NCBI GenBank assembly: GCA_050084515.1
Contig: CM114274.1
Location: forward strand, 14,384,001 to 14,448,000
Direction: 5' to 3'
Origin: Blasia pusilla
Taxonomy: Eukaryota; Marchantiophyta; Marchantiopsida; Blasiales
Length of the DNA: 64,000 nucleotides
Part shown: one piece after another, positions 24,097 through 34,750 of the stretch
How positions within the stretch are numbered: position 1 is the first letter of the stretch
How the letters are laid out: every line of letters starts with the position of its first letter
The notes under the pieces: generated by a model
What the model was told of the DNA's origin: nothing
Seen by the model: the letters and a program-made list of their open reading frames with translations, nothing else
The model's database searches: none
Made by a program: the position numbers and the translations under genes

Positions 24097-26599
24097 ATCT
24101 TATAAAGCACTAGTCGTGTGCCTTTTCCATCACTTGTAGACCGCTTTGATGCCACACTTCATCCATTATTTTCATTATGCATTGATTTTCATCATAAACT
24201 ATGTTTTTCAACCTATAACCACACCATATCTTGTTTATATAAAAAAAAAACACGCTCTTATCTCTTGTAAATGGAACTTATATCGCTCAATACTCCTTGT
24301 TCCCTAAAATGGTATGCTCTACCTTCAATTGAGTCATTCATTACTCATTATAAAAAATGGTTGCTTCAAATTTTTTATGTCGTACAATAAGTTTTTAGGT
24401 GTTCCAACTTTTCCTACAACACCTTGTATTTCAAGTACTCCATTTCCCTCGATTCCTTCTATATTTTCTAACTATTGTTTTGTCTATCCACTATCTGTTT
24501 GGAATTGGTTGTGACTATTTGTCTTTTAATATGCGTACAGGATCATATGAGTTGCTAGCTATATTAGACCGTAATAGATAACAACATCATTGCTATTTAC
24601 TTATTAGAGCTTCAAATAAGTTAAGACTATGTAGAAAGCCATGTTCTAGTTAGTAGATTCGTACGAGCTCTCTCCTATATGAGTGGACTTGTGCATACAA
24701 AAGTGTTTTTTAGTTTGATGCAATGTTGTGGCTTGTGTGGACCTATTTGTTCAGGTATTTCCAATCAAACAAACCATGCTCTAGTGAAGACCGAATCTTA
24801 TCCTCCCTATGCATAAATGTTTAAATATGTGTCATGCCCATACACATTGCTTGTCACATCTACATACCACACAACACCGATCTTCCCAACACACAAGTCA
24901 ATCCATTCCATACTATTGTTTTATAACTCCTTCAATGGTGTAAAGATGAGTGGAAGTTATTTCATATTTTATTTTGTAAACCTTCATCCTTACGTTGTAA
25001 AGAGCATTCTATACTCCATACAAACTTAAGATGTATTTCCAAAATAATTCATCACATATTTCCAAAAAAACCAAACATTTGACATTCTCTATTATTCTTC
25101 ATTTTACTTATTCTTCACATCACTTTACTTCTCTATGACACATTCACTATGTTATAAACCGATAATAAGTCTTACTAAATTGAGTTTATGTCAATGAGAC
25201 TTAAGGCCCCTAATGTCTTTGTATTGAATGAAAAGCGCCCCACACCATATACACAACTATGAACATGTGTTTATGGACAACAAACATCACCACCTCCACA
25301 AAAAGAACCATGAAACCTTGATAAAATTGACCACAAGTCGTGACTATGTGGAGCCGCTACACTAGTTCCAGTGTAACCTTAGCTAGTGGGGTATGTTTCT
25401 TATGTTCCATTGCTGAAAACTTGAACAAGGAACCGTTTGGTGTAATGTTTGAGGAGAACTGGGGTTACGTGTTGACCTAGCCGGAAGAATTTTTAAATTA
25501 CCAATTCAGTTCTCAATCATCGCCCAAAAACCATTGGTATATCCACGCTCTCCTTGTATTCATATCAAAATAGCCCATTGGAATCAAGAAAAATTTAAAA
25601 TTTACCATTCGATTTTTGACAAAGTGGTACTATATCGGTTTTCTCGAAAAATTACCCGGACCCTGATTTCATATAGTAAGTGAGGTTTGAGCTTCCAAAT
25701 AGCAAACTTGGGAAACCAAGGAAATATAAATCTCTGTCTTGAAATAGAAAAAAATCACATTTTTCTCCGTGGGGAAATCGGGAACGAAGGAAGAAATTCC
25801 TTCCGTGAAACAGAAAGAGACTGAGTAGGAAACATGATCTCCTACAAATTGGGCTCTTGAGATGGCGATGACGCATGCAAGGTTGGAAGTGGATTTTGCG
25901 GATGATACTAGTGGTAGAGGGTTCATCTATATGAGGAGCAAGTAATTTCCCTCTCAATTTGGATTTTTTGAAGAGATGGCCATACAAAGCACATTGCACA
26001 AGATGAGTTTGGATTGGGAAAACTTCTCGAAGGCACACAAAGTTATGTGATGCCACCCCTCACTAGGGTTCCTTAGCGACAATGAATGTGTCTAAGATGT
26101 AAGTAAAATAGGTAATAGGTCATTGAAGATCTACGTTTGTATTAGTGACACTTATGAGAAGAAGGCGACTAATGATGGGGTCACATGAGAACTCGACCTT
26201 TTTGCTCTTAGTATGATTAAGGTGTATGCCATGATAGGTAAGGATAGTTGGTATCTAGAGTTAGGAGGACCTAACCACTAGCTAAGGAGCGATTGGAGAT
26301 ATTTTAGTACACAATTTTCTATGCACGCAGATGTCTTGAGTGAGTTTGGTATCTTATGTTTATGTATGTGTTTATGATGATAACGATGTATGCTGTAAAA
26401 TGAGATGTATGCATATGACAAATATCACGTTTTTTTTAAGCATATCGACAAGTATCTGTTGGGTACCTTTGAGGAGGTCGGATGACAACTTCATAATACT
26501 CTCACATCCTCCTTTGGGCATTGGCACATGAGAAATGTCGCATCCTCAAGTATAGAGATGTTTACACATCAATAAAGCACTCTCCAATAATAATAGAAA

Positions 26600-28665
26600 T
26601 ATATATTTTCATGCTAAAAATATGAAAATGCCATACACTAGGCGGGGAATATGTAGCGGGGCCGCTCAAAGCTCGGCCGTAGGGACTCAGAATGGGAATA
26701 CGAAAGATGGACGGATTAAGAAGCTCAAATTCGTAAACAATTTTCTGACCCTCAAACTAACAGCGCCGGGACTCACAGGTTTACCAACGGCAAGCAAATG
26801 TGACTTTTCCACTACAGCAAGTACTCGTATTGTGAGACTCAGTAACAAATTTATTCGCCGGTGGCTTAAAGCTCCTTATTAGCATATGTCAACTTAGCGG
26901 TCGTTCATGACAGGGTCAAGAAAGAATCTCTAAGGGAGGATCGGGTCATGGTAGTGCTCTTGTCCTGGTCTAAAAGCTACGGAAACCCTTAGGCAGCTTC
27001 GCAAGCAGTACATGAAAGGTTTTTGGACTTCAAATATTCACACATAAATTAATGAAGTAAGTCTTACCACATCCTAGAGGACCTTGGAGAAGAATTAATC
27101 CAAAGGGCTCATGCTTGATCTTTTGGTAGAGACCCTATAGCTCTAGATTGAGCCTCGTAAAGTCAAGTTGAGAACTGTTTTCTTCAAGTAGAATATCATT
27201 GGATGAATTTGCGAAGCTGAGATGAATTTTCCCTGATGGACTCCAGAGGTTCCACAAAACCGACAGCCAATTTTACGGAAAAGTCGTGTTCTTCCCGACC
27301 TCTGTACAGGCTTTAGACCTCCAACGTTTGCTCTACGAAAGCAGAACTTGATCCGGGAGGGGCCTGCTACCAGGGTAAATCATCCGTGGTGGGACTTTTT
27401 AGTCGGAAGCCTGAGGAAACAGAATCGTCACAGCAGCAACGGCACAAGTGTTTACCTTTCGCCTCACAATCTGACACATCCCTGGGATCCCTCTACCAGG
27501 TCGGGTGAAGAGTTTATGAAGCTTTGGTCCAGATGGAAGATCGCTATGTTTAGCCGCCGAAGGCGAACGAGAGATCAAACATTGGGAAGCAGGAAAAGTG
27601 CAGAAACGGAGAGTCGAGCAAACTGAGAAGTCCGCCGACACTAGCCCCCAGCTAACCACGTGTCGGCTTAACTCATTCGGGAATCGGGTGAGTTACTGGA
27701 AGAAGGATGAGGATGAGTGCAGGCGAAGTTAGCCACAGCGCCTATCTATCTGTCCAGTGTAGTTCTCCGCGCCGGGATCCTCCAAGTAGCTTGGATCGAA
27801 GCAAGAGATGTGGGGTAGGACCTGTAGAGTTGTGTGATTGGTCGAATGGTAAGAGAAAGTCCAACTCCAATCTGCGTCGCGCGGGGAGGTCCTATCGGCT
27901 TGTAGTGTTGTAAAATAAAAAGAGCGACCGGCAAACGAATGCCTATCGACGATTTGAGGTCCTCGGAAGTAGAATGATGCTGCGGAATCGAATCTTTACG
28001 TGCACGCTTGGAATTGAGATGATTCGGACAGAGGCCACATAGTTGCGTACTGGACACCTAATGTCAACGAAGTTTCGCAGAGGAGGAAGTGCGCCCGGTC
28101 CAAGGCGTGAGCGCGTCGAGACGGTCAGAATGTCGTTTCTTTGTCCTTTGGCTGAGAATCGAAGGACGTACCAGAGCTGTGGTTACACTCTTCTGAATAT
28201 TAGGTTGGAACAAGGGTCTATCGTCGCTGTGGATACTAATATGCACCTCTCAAGTTCGAGCTCCACCTACTGCAGGATCGACACAAAGTAGAGTTCTTTC
28301 CTCCCAACTTGTGTGCAATTTTGTGGCCCTCACAAACTTGATCTTGGCGGCTCCCCTCTTTGCTTCCTCTTGAGTTGTTGTAATTGGAGGCTCGCACCCG
28401 TCGTCACCCTGCTCAGTTCTTGTGTACCGGGAGAAATTTCGTTTTCGTCTCTCTCGAGTGATTGTTACTAGAAACTCACACCTAGAACCCCATCCGCGTC
28501 TAGCGTAGCTTCTGGAATTCATTCTGCCACACCTCTGAGTCAAGCGATTGCAAGAGTGCTAGCATTCAGGTTACTCTCGAATTTATGTAACGATTTTCAG
28601 TTCTGATCCAGCTTGAGAGACATTCAACTAGATGTATGTAGTGTCCAAGGTTCTAGTCAGAAAAA
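26600..28665. other. Upstream region of the GTPase gene
   Basis: Base composition is more balanced here than in the flanking repeats, and I see no transposon homology. No TATA box with convincing spacing and no upstream exon were recognised. An in-frame TAG at 28654-28656 shows that the downstream reading frame does not extend upstream. The region probably contains promoter and 5' leader, which is inference from position only. Confidence 0.4.
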
Positions 28666-31600
28666 ATGGATTCCATAGACTTTGCCCCTCGCTTGAAGGA
28701 TCTTCTCAGAAAATTGATCGAGGTGGAGAATGAACAGAGCGCTTACGAGGATGTACTCAGGAGTTGCGCCGACGAAGTGGAAAGCACGCCACAACTAAAC
28801 ATGAGGCTGGCTACATTGTATCCTCAAGAGGTGGCCACACTCGTTCAAGTTCTCGAAGGTGCTGATGTCTCGAATATGGTAACTTTGGATCTGTCCAGAA
28901 ATTATCTCTCCAGCTGGGTCGTGGATAATCTCTGCAAGGTTTTGAGCTCAGGACGGTTCAGAAGATTAGAATGTCTAGACTTGTCCTATAATCCGCAATG
29001 TCAATTGGGGTTTGAATCAAGTGAATTACTGGCCGCTGTGTTGGAGGATGGCAAACTTCCATCCCTCGTTGCCCTGGGCCTGCCAGCTTGCCAGATCCCT
29101 ACAATCGCGTCAGCGCTGTTGAAAGGGAACGTGACCAAACTCAATTACTTGCGGTTGCAGTCCCACAAGAATCCAATTCAAAGCACCGCCGAGCTTAACA
29201 TCTTCTTCAATGAAGGTGGAGTGTCGGACCTCACGATCCTAGATCTTTCAGATAGCCTTTTGACTGAAGATCAGCTCGAGTCTTTGTCCGAGGCTATCGT
29301 GTCGAGGAGAATGATTAATCTCGAACAGCTCAACTTGTCCTACAATCATCTGGGAAAGAAGGGCGGCAGTGTCGTCGGCCGAGCAGTTCGGTCGGGCAAT
29401 CTTGCCAAACTCAAGTTCTTGGATCTCAACTGGAGCCATCTGGGCAATGAGGGGCTGAAGCCAATCTTGGAGTATATGGAGAAAGCACCGCAGTTGCAAT
29501 ATCTCAATCTCAAGAACAATGGGATCGGAGAAAAGGTGGTCGAAATGTTAGTCCGGACTAGTTCGAGGGCCCTGCTAAGCTTACAGGAAATTCGCCTCGG
29601 TGGCAAGGACATGATTACCAACGAGGGCATTGTTGATCTGGCGAAGGCACTCAGAGATGGGCGCTTGCCGCAGCTGCTAAAGCTTGATCTCGGCGCTCAT
29701 AAGACTCTGGACTTCATCGGAGCTCGAGCACTACTTGATGCGTACAGGAAGAACGCAAATCTCTTCGTCCTTGTGGGGGCAGAGTGGCCAAGTGAATCTT
29801 TGAGGATTCAAGCAGAGGAGCAAAGGATTGTCAACAAGAGAAGAAGAAAGGTCCAACAGGAGTTTCGAAACGAGGAGGAAGTCTCTCAAACAGCGGCAAA
29901 AGTGTTCATGTGTGGATATGCTAAGGCTGGGAAGACAACATTACGGAAATCTCTGGAAAGGAGTTCGATGGAATCCATCATCAAGTGGGAGCGGCGCCCC
30001 AAAATCCGTGAAATCCCTCGGACGAGGGGAATTGAGCTATCGGAGATCGAAGGATTGACTGCAGGAGGCCAGAAGATCAACCTCTTGTTGTGGGATTTAG
30101 CTGGCCAGCAAGATTTTCATGTGATGCATAGTGCGTTACTGCCCGGCCTCGGGCTAGCGGGCGGGAGAGCTACCACGTTCATCGTCGTATTCCGTCTCGA
30201 CGGTGAGATGGACAGCTCCACAAAGTCTAGTCTTCTACTCTACTGGCTGAGATTCATCGCCTCGGGGTCTATCAAAGGGTCCAAGCGCCATCTGGTTCTC
30301 GTCTTGAACTGCATAGATCCCTCAACACATGGCGGATTAAGCGCCTACGACAACGTTGTGATGCAGTGGAGAGGGCTGCTGGAACGTTTCCGCGAAAGGT
30401 TTGCCGATTTCATCGACATCCACTTGGAACCGTTTGCAGTTGATGCCAGAAGGAGAAGCTCTGTCCAGGAGCTGAAGCAGCACATCCTAGACCACATCGG
30501 ATCCGCTCTGACGGATGTTCGTGTGCCCAAAATCTGTGAGACCATCCAGGAATATCTGCGAGAATGGAAGAGCACCGCCGAGAAGAGCAATTTTCCCGTG
30601 ATGACTTGGTCCGTCTTCTTCACGAAAATGAAGTCTCGAATTCCCGGTCTAACGGACTCAAGACTGGATGCAGCGGCTGCTCATCTGCAGGAATCCGGCA
30701 GCATCATCTACTACAGATCTCAAAGCCCAGTACACGGTGATTACCTCGGCAATGGGTTCATCGTGGCGGACCCAGAATGGTTTTGCAAGAGGGTTGTGGG
30801 TCAACTACTCCTCCCCGACGAGATGCTAGAAGATAGACAGACGTCCCTGAAAAGCATGATTCAAGGCGATGGATCCCTGGAGGTGTCCCAATTTGCAGAT
30901 TATTTCCGTGGTCTGCTGAGCTCCCAGATACGAGTCGTCGATGTGATCGAAATACTCGCGAGACTGGGACTGTGCTACAAGATGGGGGAGGAGAAGGTGC
31001 TAATCCCAGCTTTGCTCCAGAGGGACGATCTCGAGGGCTTTGGTTGGGAGGTTCCCACTGCAGGGGGTTGGGTGATGGGACGATCACTCACGCCCACATC
31101 AAAAGGGACAACATCCATCCCCCCCAACGTCTTTCACAAGCTTCAAGTAGAGCTCGCTCAAGACAAGCGATACGGGCTCCCCAGTGACAGCAATTACTGC
31201 GTTGGGAAATCATTCTCCGCCTTCAAGTACAGGTCCCTGATGGTTCTAATCCAGTTTGATGTGGATCCAGAAGACCCTTCTGACGATCGGATCGATGTGC
31301 TCGTCAAGAATCTGGTGCCCGAGAACGACACGGAGATCTCCAACGAGCGATCCCTAGAACTGATCTTACAAATCATGGAGACGATTGAGCGGCTCTTCAT
31401 TCAGAGCTGCCCTAGTGTCGAACTGGATCGCAAGGTTATCAAACCTTGGAGTGCGATGGACCGGACGCCATCCATGTCCTCCAGAGATCTTTTGTCGGTG
31501 CAAGATCTGAAGATGCGTGTCCAAGAACACGGTTTCGGCCAGACTACGGCCTGGCAGGTGAGGAATGTTGCAGTGAAGGAGGTTGATCTGTTGGCGAGCA

Positions 31601-32580
31601 CAGAATTGGAGTCAATACAGTACAGCGTGGAGCAGCATCTGTCCTCGGTTGAGCAGGATATCGTCAATTTTGGACTCGACATACTTTCGGTGTCCGAGGA
31701 ATCCGATGCGGTCTCACAAACAGATGATTATTTGAGTCCATCCGGGAGAATGATATTCACTTCGGATTTTGCGGAACGTATTGTGGCTGTGATTCGTCAA
31801 GAAGGTCAGCTGACAAGGGATCACTTGGACAAAAAACTGGCGGAGCTGCAACACAAGTTTGAGAAGGTGTTCGAGAAACAGGAGACTCTCCTCAACAAAG
31901 TCTTAGGGCTGCAGCGAGTCTCACTTCAAGAAAAAGAACGCAGTGTACCGCGCTATGGGTATGTATCTAAGCGGGAAGACTCGAATGTTTGGTTCACGAT
32001 GACGCAGGCGTTCAAGGAATCATTTCGGCTACATCTGTTGTGTGAAGCAGGGTATGAAGATGGTGTTCCTCATCGTGTCGAGGATCAGGAGGGGCTGGAC
32101 GTCCAGAGACAGAGAGAGTGGCTTCGCCGATCGTCTCCATGGTTGATATGGTCATTCAAAGTTGCTATTGTGCTCACCAAAATTGGGGCTAACTTCGTCA
32201 TACCCGGGATTGGGGTTGGGATAAATTCGTTTCAAAAAGGAGGTGACGGTTCCAAATTGTCTGAAGGGCTAGGGATGCTAGCCACGGAAGGCTTATCGGC
32301 AATGTCGAGGACCGCCGGCGAAAACATTAATTTCAGCTCTAACTCAGATGGCACGACGTCGATGACGCTGGTTGCTGAAGCGGCTCTGAAACAATTGATT
32401 CAGCAAGTAGGACCTTCTGTGTTCTTCCAAAAGATTGCGTTGCGGCGAGTTGTGCTGTTTCCAAAGGACCCCTCTCGTCCTGATCAGGCTATAGTCGTGT
32501 GGGTCTGCGAAAAGTGCTTCGCCATGTACGCGAAAATTGCTGATCGAGTCAGAGATATCACACCGTTCAATGGATTTTGA
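28666..32580 (+). CDS. LRR-Roc-COR (ROCO family) GTPase, 1304 aa, single exon
   Basis: This is the only intact gene seen. Residues 70-360 hold about nine leucine-rich repeats of the ribonuclease-inhibitor style (LDLSRNYLSS, LNLSYNHLGKKGG, LNLKNNGIG). A basic linker (390-405) follows. The Roc GTPase domain spans about 410-620: G1 GYAKAGKT at 417-424, G2 Thr453, G3 DLAGQ at 477-481, and G4 NCID at 548-551 instead of NKxD. COR follows to about 930. A charged, coiled-coil-like stretch lies at 1045-1090, and a tail has a hydrophobic helix near 1158-1186. No kinase domain is present. In the family, Roc-COR binds GTP and dimerises. Plant TORNADO1 has a similar order but I cannot claim orthology. The start is the first ATG after an in-frame TAG at 28654. 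A TGTAA-type 3' signal lies near 32623. Function in signalling or pathogen sensing is inference. Confidence 0.93.
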   Translation: MDSIDFAPRLKDLLRKLIEVENEQSAYEDVLRSCADEVESTPQLNMRLATLYPQEVATLVQVLEGADVSNMVTLDLSRNYLSSWVVDNLCKVLSSGRFRRLECLDLSYNPQCQLGFESSELLAAVLEDGKLPSLVALGLPACQIPTIASALLKGNVTKLNYLRLQSHKNPIQSTAELNIFFNEGGVSDLTILDLSDSLLTEDQLESLSEAIVSRRMINLEQLNLSYNHLGKKGGSVVGRAVRSGNLAKLKFLDLNWSHLGNEGLKPILEYMEKAPQLQYLNLKNNGIGEKVVEMLVRTSSRALLSLQEIRLGGKDMITNEGIVDLAKALRDGRLPQLLKLDLGAHKTLDFIGARALLDAYRKNANLFVLVGAEWPSESLRIQAEEQRIVNKRRRKVQQEFRNEEEVSQTAAKVFMCGYAKAGKTTLRKSLERSSMESIIKWERRPKIREIPRTRGIELSEIEGLTAGGQKINLLLWDLAGQQDFHVMHSALLPGLGLAGGRATTFIVVFRLDGEMDSSTKSSLLLYWLRFIASGSIKGSKRHLVLVLNCIDPSTHGGLSAYDNVVMQWRGLLERFRERFADFIDIHLEPFAVDARRRSSVQELKQHILDHIGSALTDVRVPKICETIQEYLREWKSTAEKSNFPVMTWSVFFTKMKSRIPGLTDSRLDAAAAHLQESGSIIYYRSQSPVHGDYLGNGFIVADPEWFCKRVVGQLLLPDEMLEDRQTSLKSMIQGDGSLEVSQFADYFRGLLSSQIRVVDVIEILARLGLCYKMGEEKVLIPALLQRDDLEGFGWEVPTAGGWVMGRSLTPTSKGTTSIPPNVFHKLQVELAQDKRYGLPSDSNYCVGKSFSAFKYRSLMVLIQFDVDPEDPSDDRIDVLVKNLVPENDTEISNERSLELILQIMETIERLFIQSCPSVELDRKVIKPWSAMDRTPSMSSRDLLSVQDLKMRVQEHGFGQTTAWQVRNVAVKEVDLLASTELESIQYSVEQHLSSVEQDIVNFGLDILSVSEESDAVSQTDDYLSPSGRMIFTSDFAERIVAVIRQEGQLTRDHLDKKLAELQHKFEKVFEKQETLLNKVLGLQRVSLQEKERSVPRYGYVSKREDSNVWFTMTQAFKESFRLHLLCEAGYEDGVPHRVEDQEGLDVQRQREWLRRSSPWLIWSFKVAIVLTKIGANFVIPGIGVGINSFQKGGDGSKLSEGLGMLATEGLSAMSRTAGENINFSSNSDGTTSMTLVAEAALKQLIQQVGPSVFFQKIALRRVVLFPKDPSRPDQAIVVWVCEKCFAMYAKIADRVRDITPFNGF

Positions 32581-32925
32581 GGCTTATGATATCTGTTTAG
32601 GCTTCATTTGAAGACTGCAAATTGTAAATAGTATCAAGTGCAACGTCATTCTTGTGAAGGAAATTGTAGGGCTGCGTTCACATTAGGTTTAGGAGATAGC
32701 TTGAGTCGATCATCCAAAATTACATACAGACCCAATTTTTGCCTCAGATGTCTCGATTGGATTGGGCAGGTGGACACATGTCCATCATGTATCACTATAT
32801 TGAGCAAATCACTGGAGAGACAGCTCTAGACTGGGACTATATGAAAGTAGGATATGTGAGAGCAATCAGATCGCCTTGTGAGCTTACCTTAGCCGACAGT
32901 CGGTCGCAACTGCAATTAGTCAGAC

Positions 32926-32941
32926 TCTTTCACGTGAAAGA
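32926..32941. promoter_or_regulatory. Perfect 16-bp palindrome with CACGTG core
   Basis: TCTTTCACGTGAAAGA is fully self-complementary and centred on a G-box. It lies about 350 bases after the GTPase stop codon. It could bind a bZIP or bHLH dimer. No promoter or transcript is evident beside it. Confidence 0.35.
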
Positions 32942-33758
32942 CCTTGATGCCGAAGGTCAAGGCCAGCTGCAGACTATAGTGGAGTACTGAAAGTAATCGG
33001 AGGGTTTGGCAGCACCATATGAGTGAGGGCAAACTTCCAAGCATTCCTTGCTTTCTCAAGAGCATGATATTGTACAAACCATTTTTTTTCTGTTTACGAC
33101 ATGGATCGTGAAGGAGTATGAATGCATCTGACCGGCGGATTTCTTCCAATTTCAACCTCCATTTGTGGCGTCGGTCATCGTTCGGCATGGATTATCTACT
33201 ACCAAGCTCCTCCACACACGGTTCACCAGGGCTTTGTCTGGAGCCGTCCGTCATTGATTTCACAAGTTACGACTTACTAAGGAGGCGCGCGATGGTCAGT
33301 CACTCTGTTAATTCCAAGCAGCACCAGATTTAGTCTGGTTCCCTGGACAGTGAGGGACCAAATGATTTTTTTCCCCTAGAGTTCTGACCCGCGTGCGTGC
33401 GCACTTGCTTGATTGCTCAAGTCAGTTCCTATGCTGGAAATCACTGGTGGCTGTCCGACAGCCAAATGCGGCTTGATTCAATGGCCCATAACAGAGAGGC
33501 CTAAGATTACGCTGCTGGAGTCTAGATCTCCTAGAATACAGACACTAAACATTTCCCCAATCCATACCTGAAACTTGCGAGTAGCTCTTGAAGCTATCGC
33601 TGCTGGACTCGGTTGCTCGCTGGGTCCAATCAGACATCAGTCCACAAGCATTTTTTCATTTGACCGGTGACCCTTATGGCTTTCGTTTCGGTCCAGTCAT
33701 TTCGGGATTCATGAAAAAATTGGGGTCCCACCGTCTGGGCCTCGCGTAAGGAACTGCA

Positions 33759-33787
33759 ACCCCGGCATTAAATACCGGGGTAACCCC
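33759..33787. repeat. Overlapping GC-rich hairpins
   Basis: ACCCCGGCAT pairs with ATACCGGGGT around a short A/T loop with one mismatch. The GGGG of that arm also pairs with the following CCCC (GGGGTAACCCC). The two stems are mutually exclusive, so this spot could switch between structures. Confidence 0.5.
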
Positions 33788-33949
33788 AGTGTTCCCATCC
33801 ATTACGCTTTATCCGTACCTCTCTACAGTGTGCCCCTACCATCATCTGGCGTGTTTTTCATCACACCCTGGATAAGTACGACGGGGAGAACCAATTGGAA
33901 AAGGAATTGAGCTAAAGTAGGATGTGCTTTTGAATGGCATCTATATGAT

Positions 33950-34750
33950 CATGGGAAAGTGTTTTTTTATTTGTTAATGTTTCTTTCTTCACATGTGACA
34001 ACTTGTTTCCTCATTTAGGGAAGGTTAGAAAATGTCCAAACACAAAAACATAGCATGGTTAGTCCCTTCATTATTATTATTATATTCTCCAGTAATCTGC
34101 ATAAAAATAGATGACACAATCTCATCTACATAATGCAATGAGATAATAAGACAAAATAGCTAACATGTTTGAATTTTTTTTAACATATTAAATAGGTAGA
34201 AATAGACAGAATTTGAGTGGAATAGAGAAAACTTTTATTCATCAATTAATGATTTATTTAATATTATAATCGGTAGTTATAAATACAAATAAAATGAAAT
34301 AATTCTAATAAATAGTTGGAAATTATAATATTTTCCTTTATTCATATTTTATGGAAAGGGAAAATCAATCTTAATGGAGAAGAAATAGATTTTATTTAAA
34401 TTTTATGGAACTTAAAGGATTGGGATATCATTTAAATTTGAATGGAGGGTTGTAATTACTTAGAATAGTGGAATGTTATTATTCTTCTAAGATTTTATAA
34501 AATATAAATTGTATTTAAATTTTGAAATAAATAACATGATTATTTTTTTAAATGATCAAAAAAATCAAATGTGATATTTTGGGAAAATAAAATGAATTTG
34601 AATTAAAAACGAAATTATTTGGTTAATTAAAATTAACTAAGAATTTAGTTAGTAAATGTTATTTTGGTAGGAAGAGTGGAAGGGGAAGAATAATTATTGT
34701 TCAAACCGAGGTTCAAACTTTTAGAGAGGAATGAAACTATTTAGGGGAAA
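33950..34750. other. AT-rich unassigned stretch
   Basis: This is strongly A/T-rich sequence with no coding signal and no clear repeat structure. It separates the gene island from the copia relic that starts near 34750. Confidence 0.4.

Larger units (their letters stand above)
21830..26600. other. Unassigned AT-rich stretch
   Basis: No gene is supported. The short open frames match nothing I recognise. The stretch holds a degenerate tandem duplication (22582-22840) and a Helitron-like 3' signature (24071-24096). A 134-codon minus-strand frame at 25652-26056 looks marginally protein-like but cannot be assigned. Confidence 0.4.
32581..33950. other. Downstream flank of the GTPase gene
   Basis: This is balanced composition without transposon homology. 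It contains the 3' untranslated end of the GTPase gene, a 16-bp perfect palindrome with a G-box core (32926-32941) and overlapping GC hairpins (33759-33787). No second gene was recognised. Confidence 0.4.

Noticed and set aside
25652-26056. 134-codon minus-strand frame with a faint Tudor-like look
   Set aside because: The resemblance is limited to a short stretch (HLVQCALYGH) and lacks the expected aromatic and Gly residues; no flanking exons were found.
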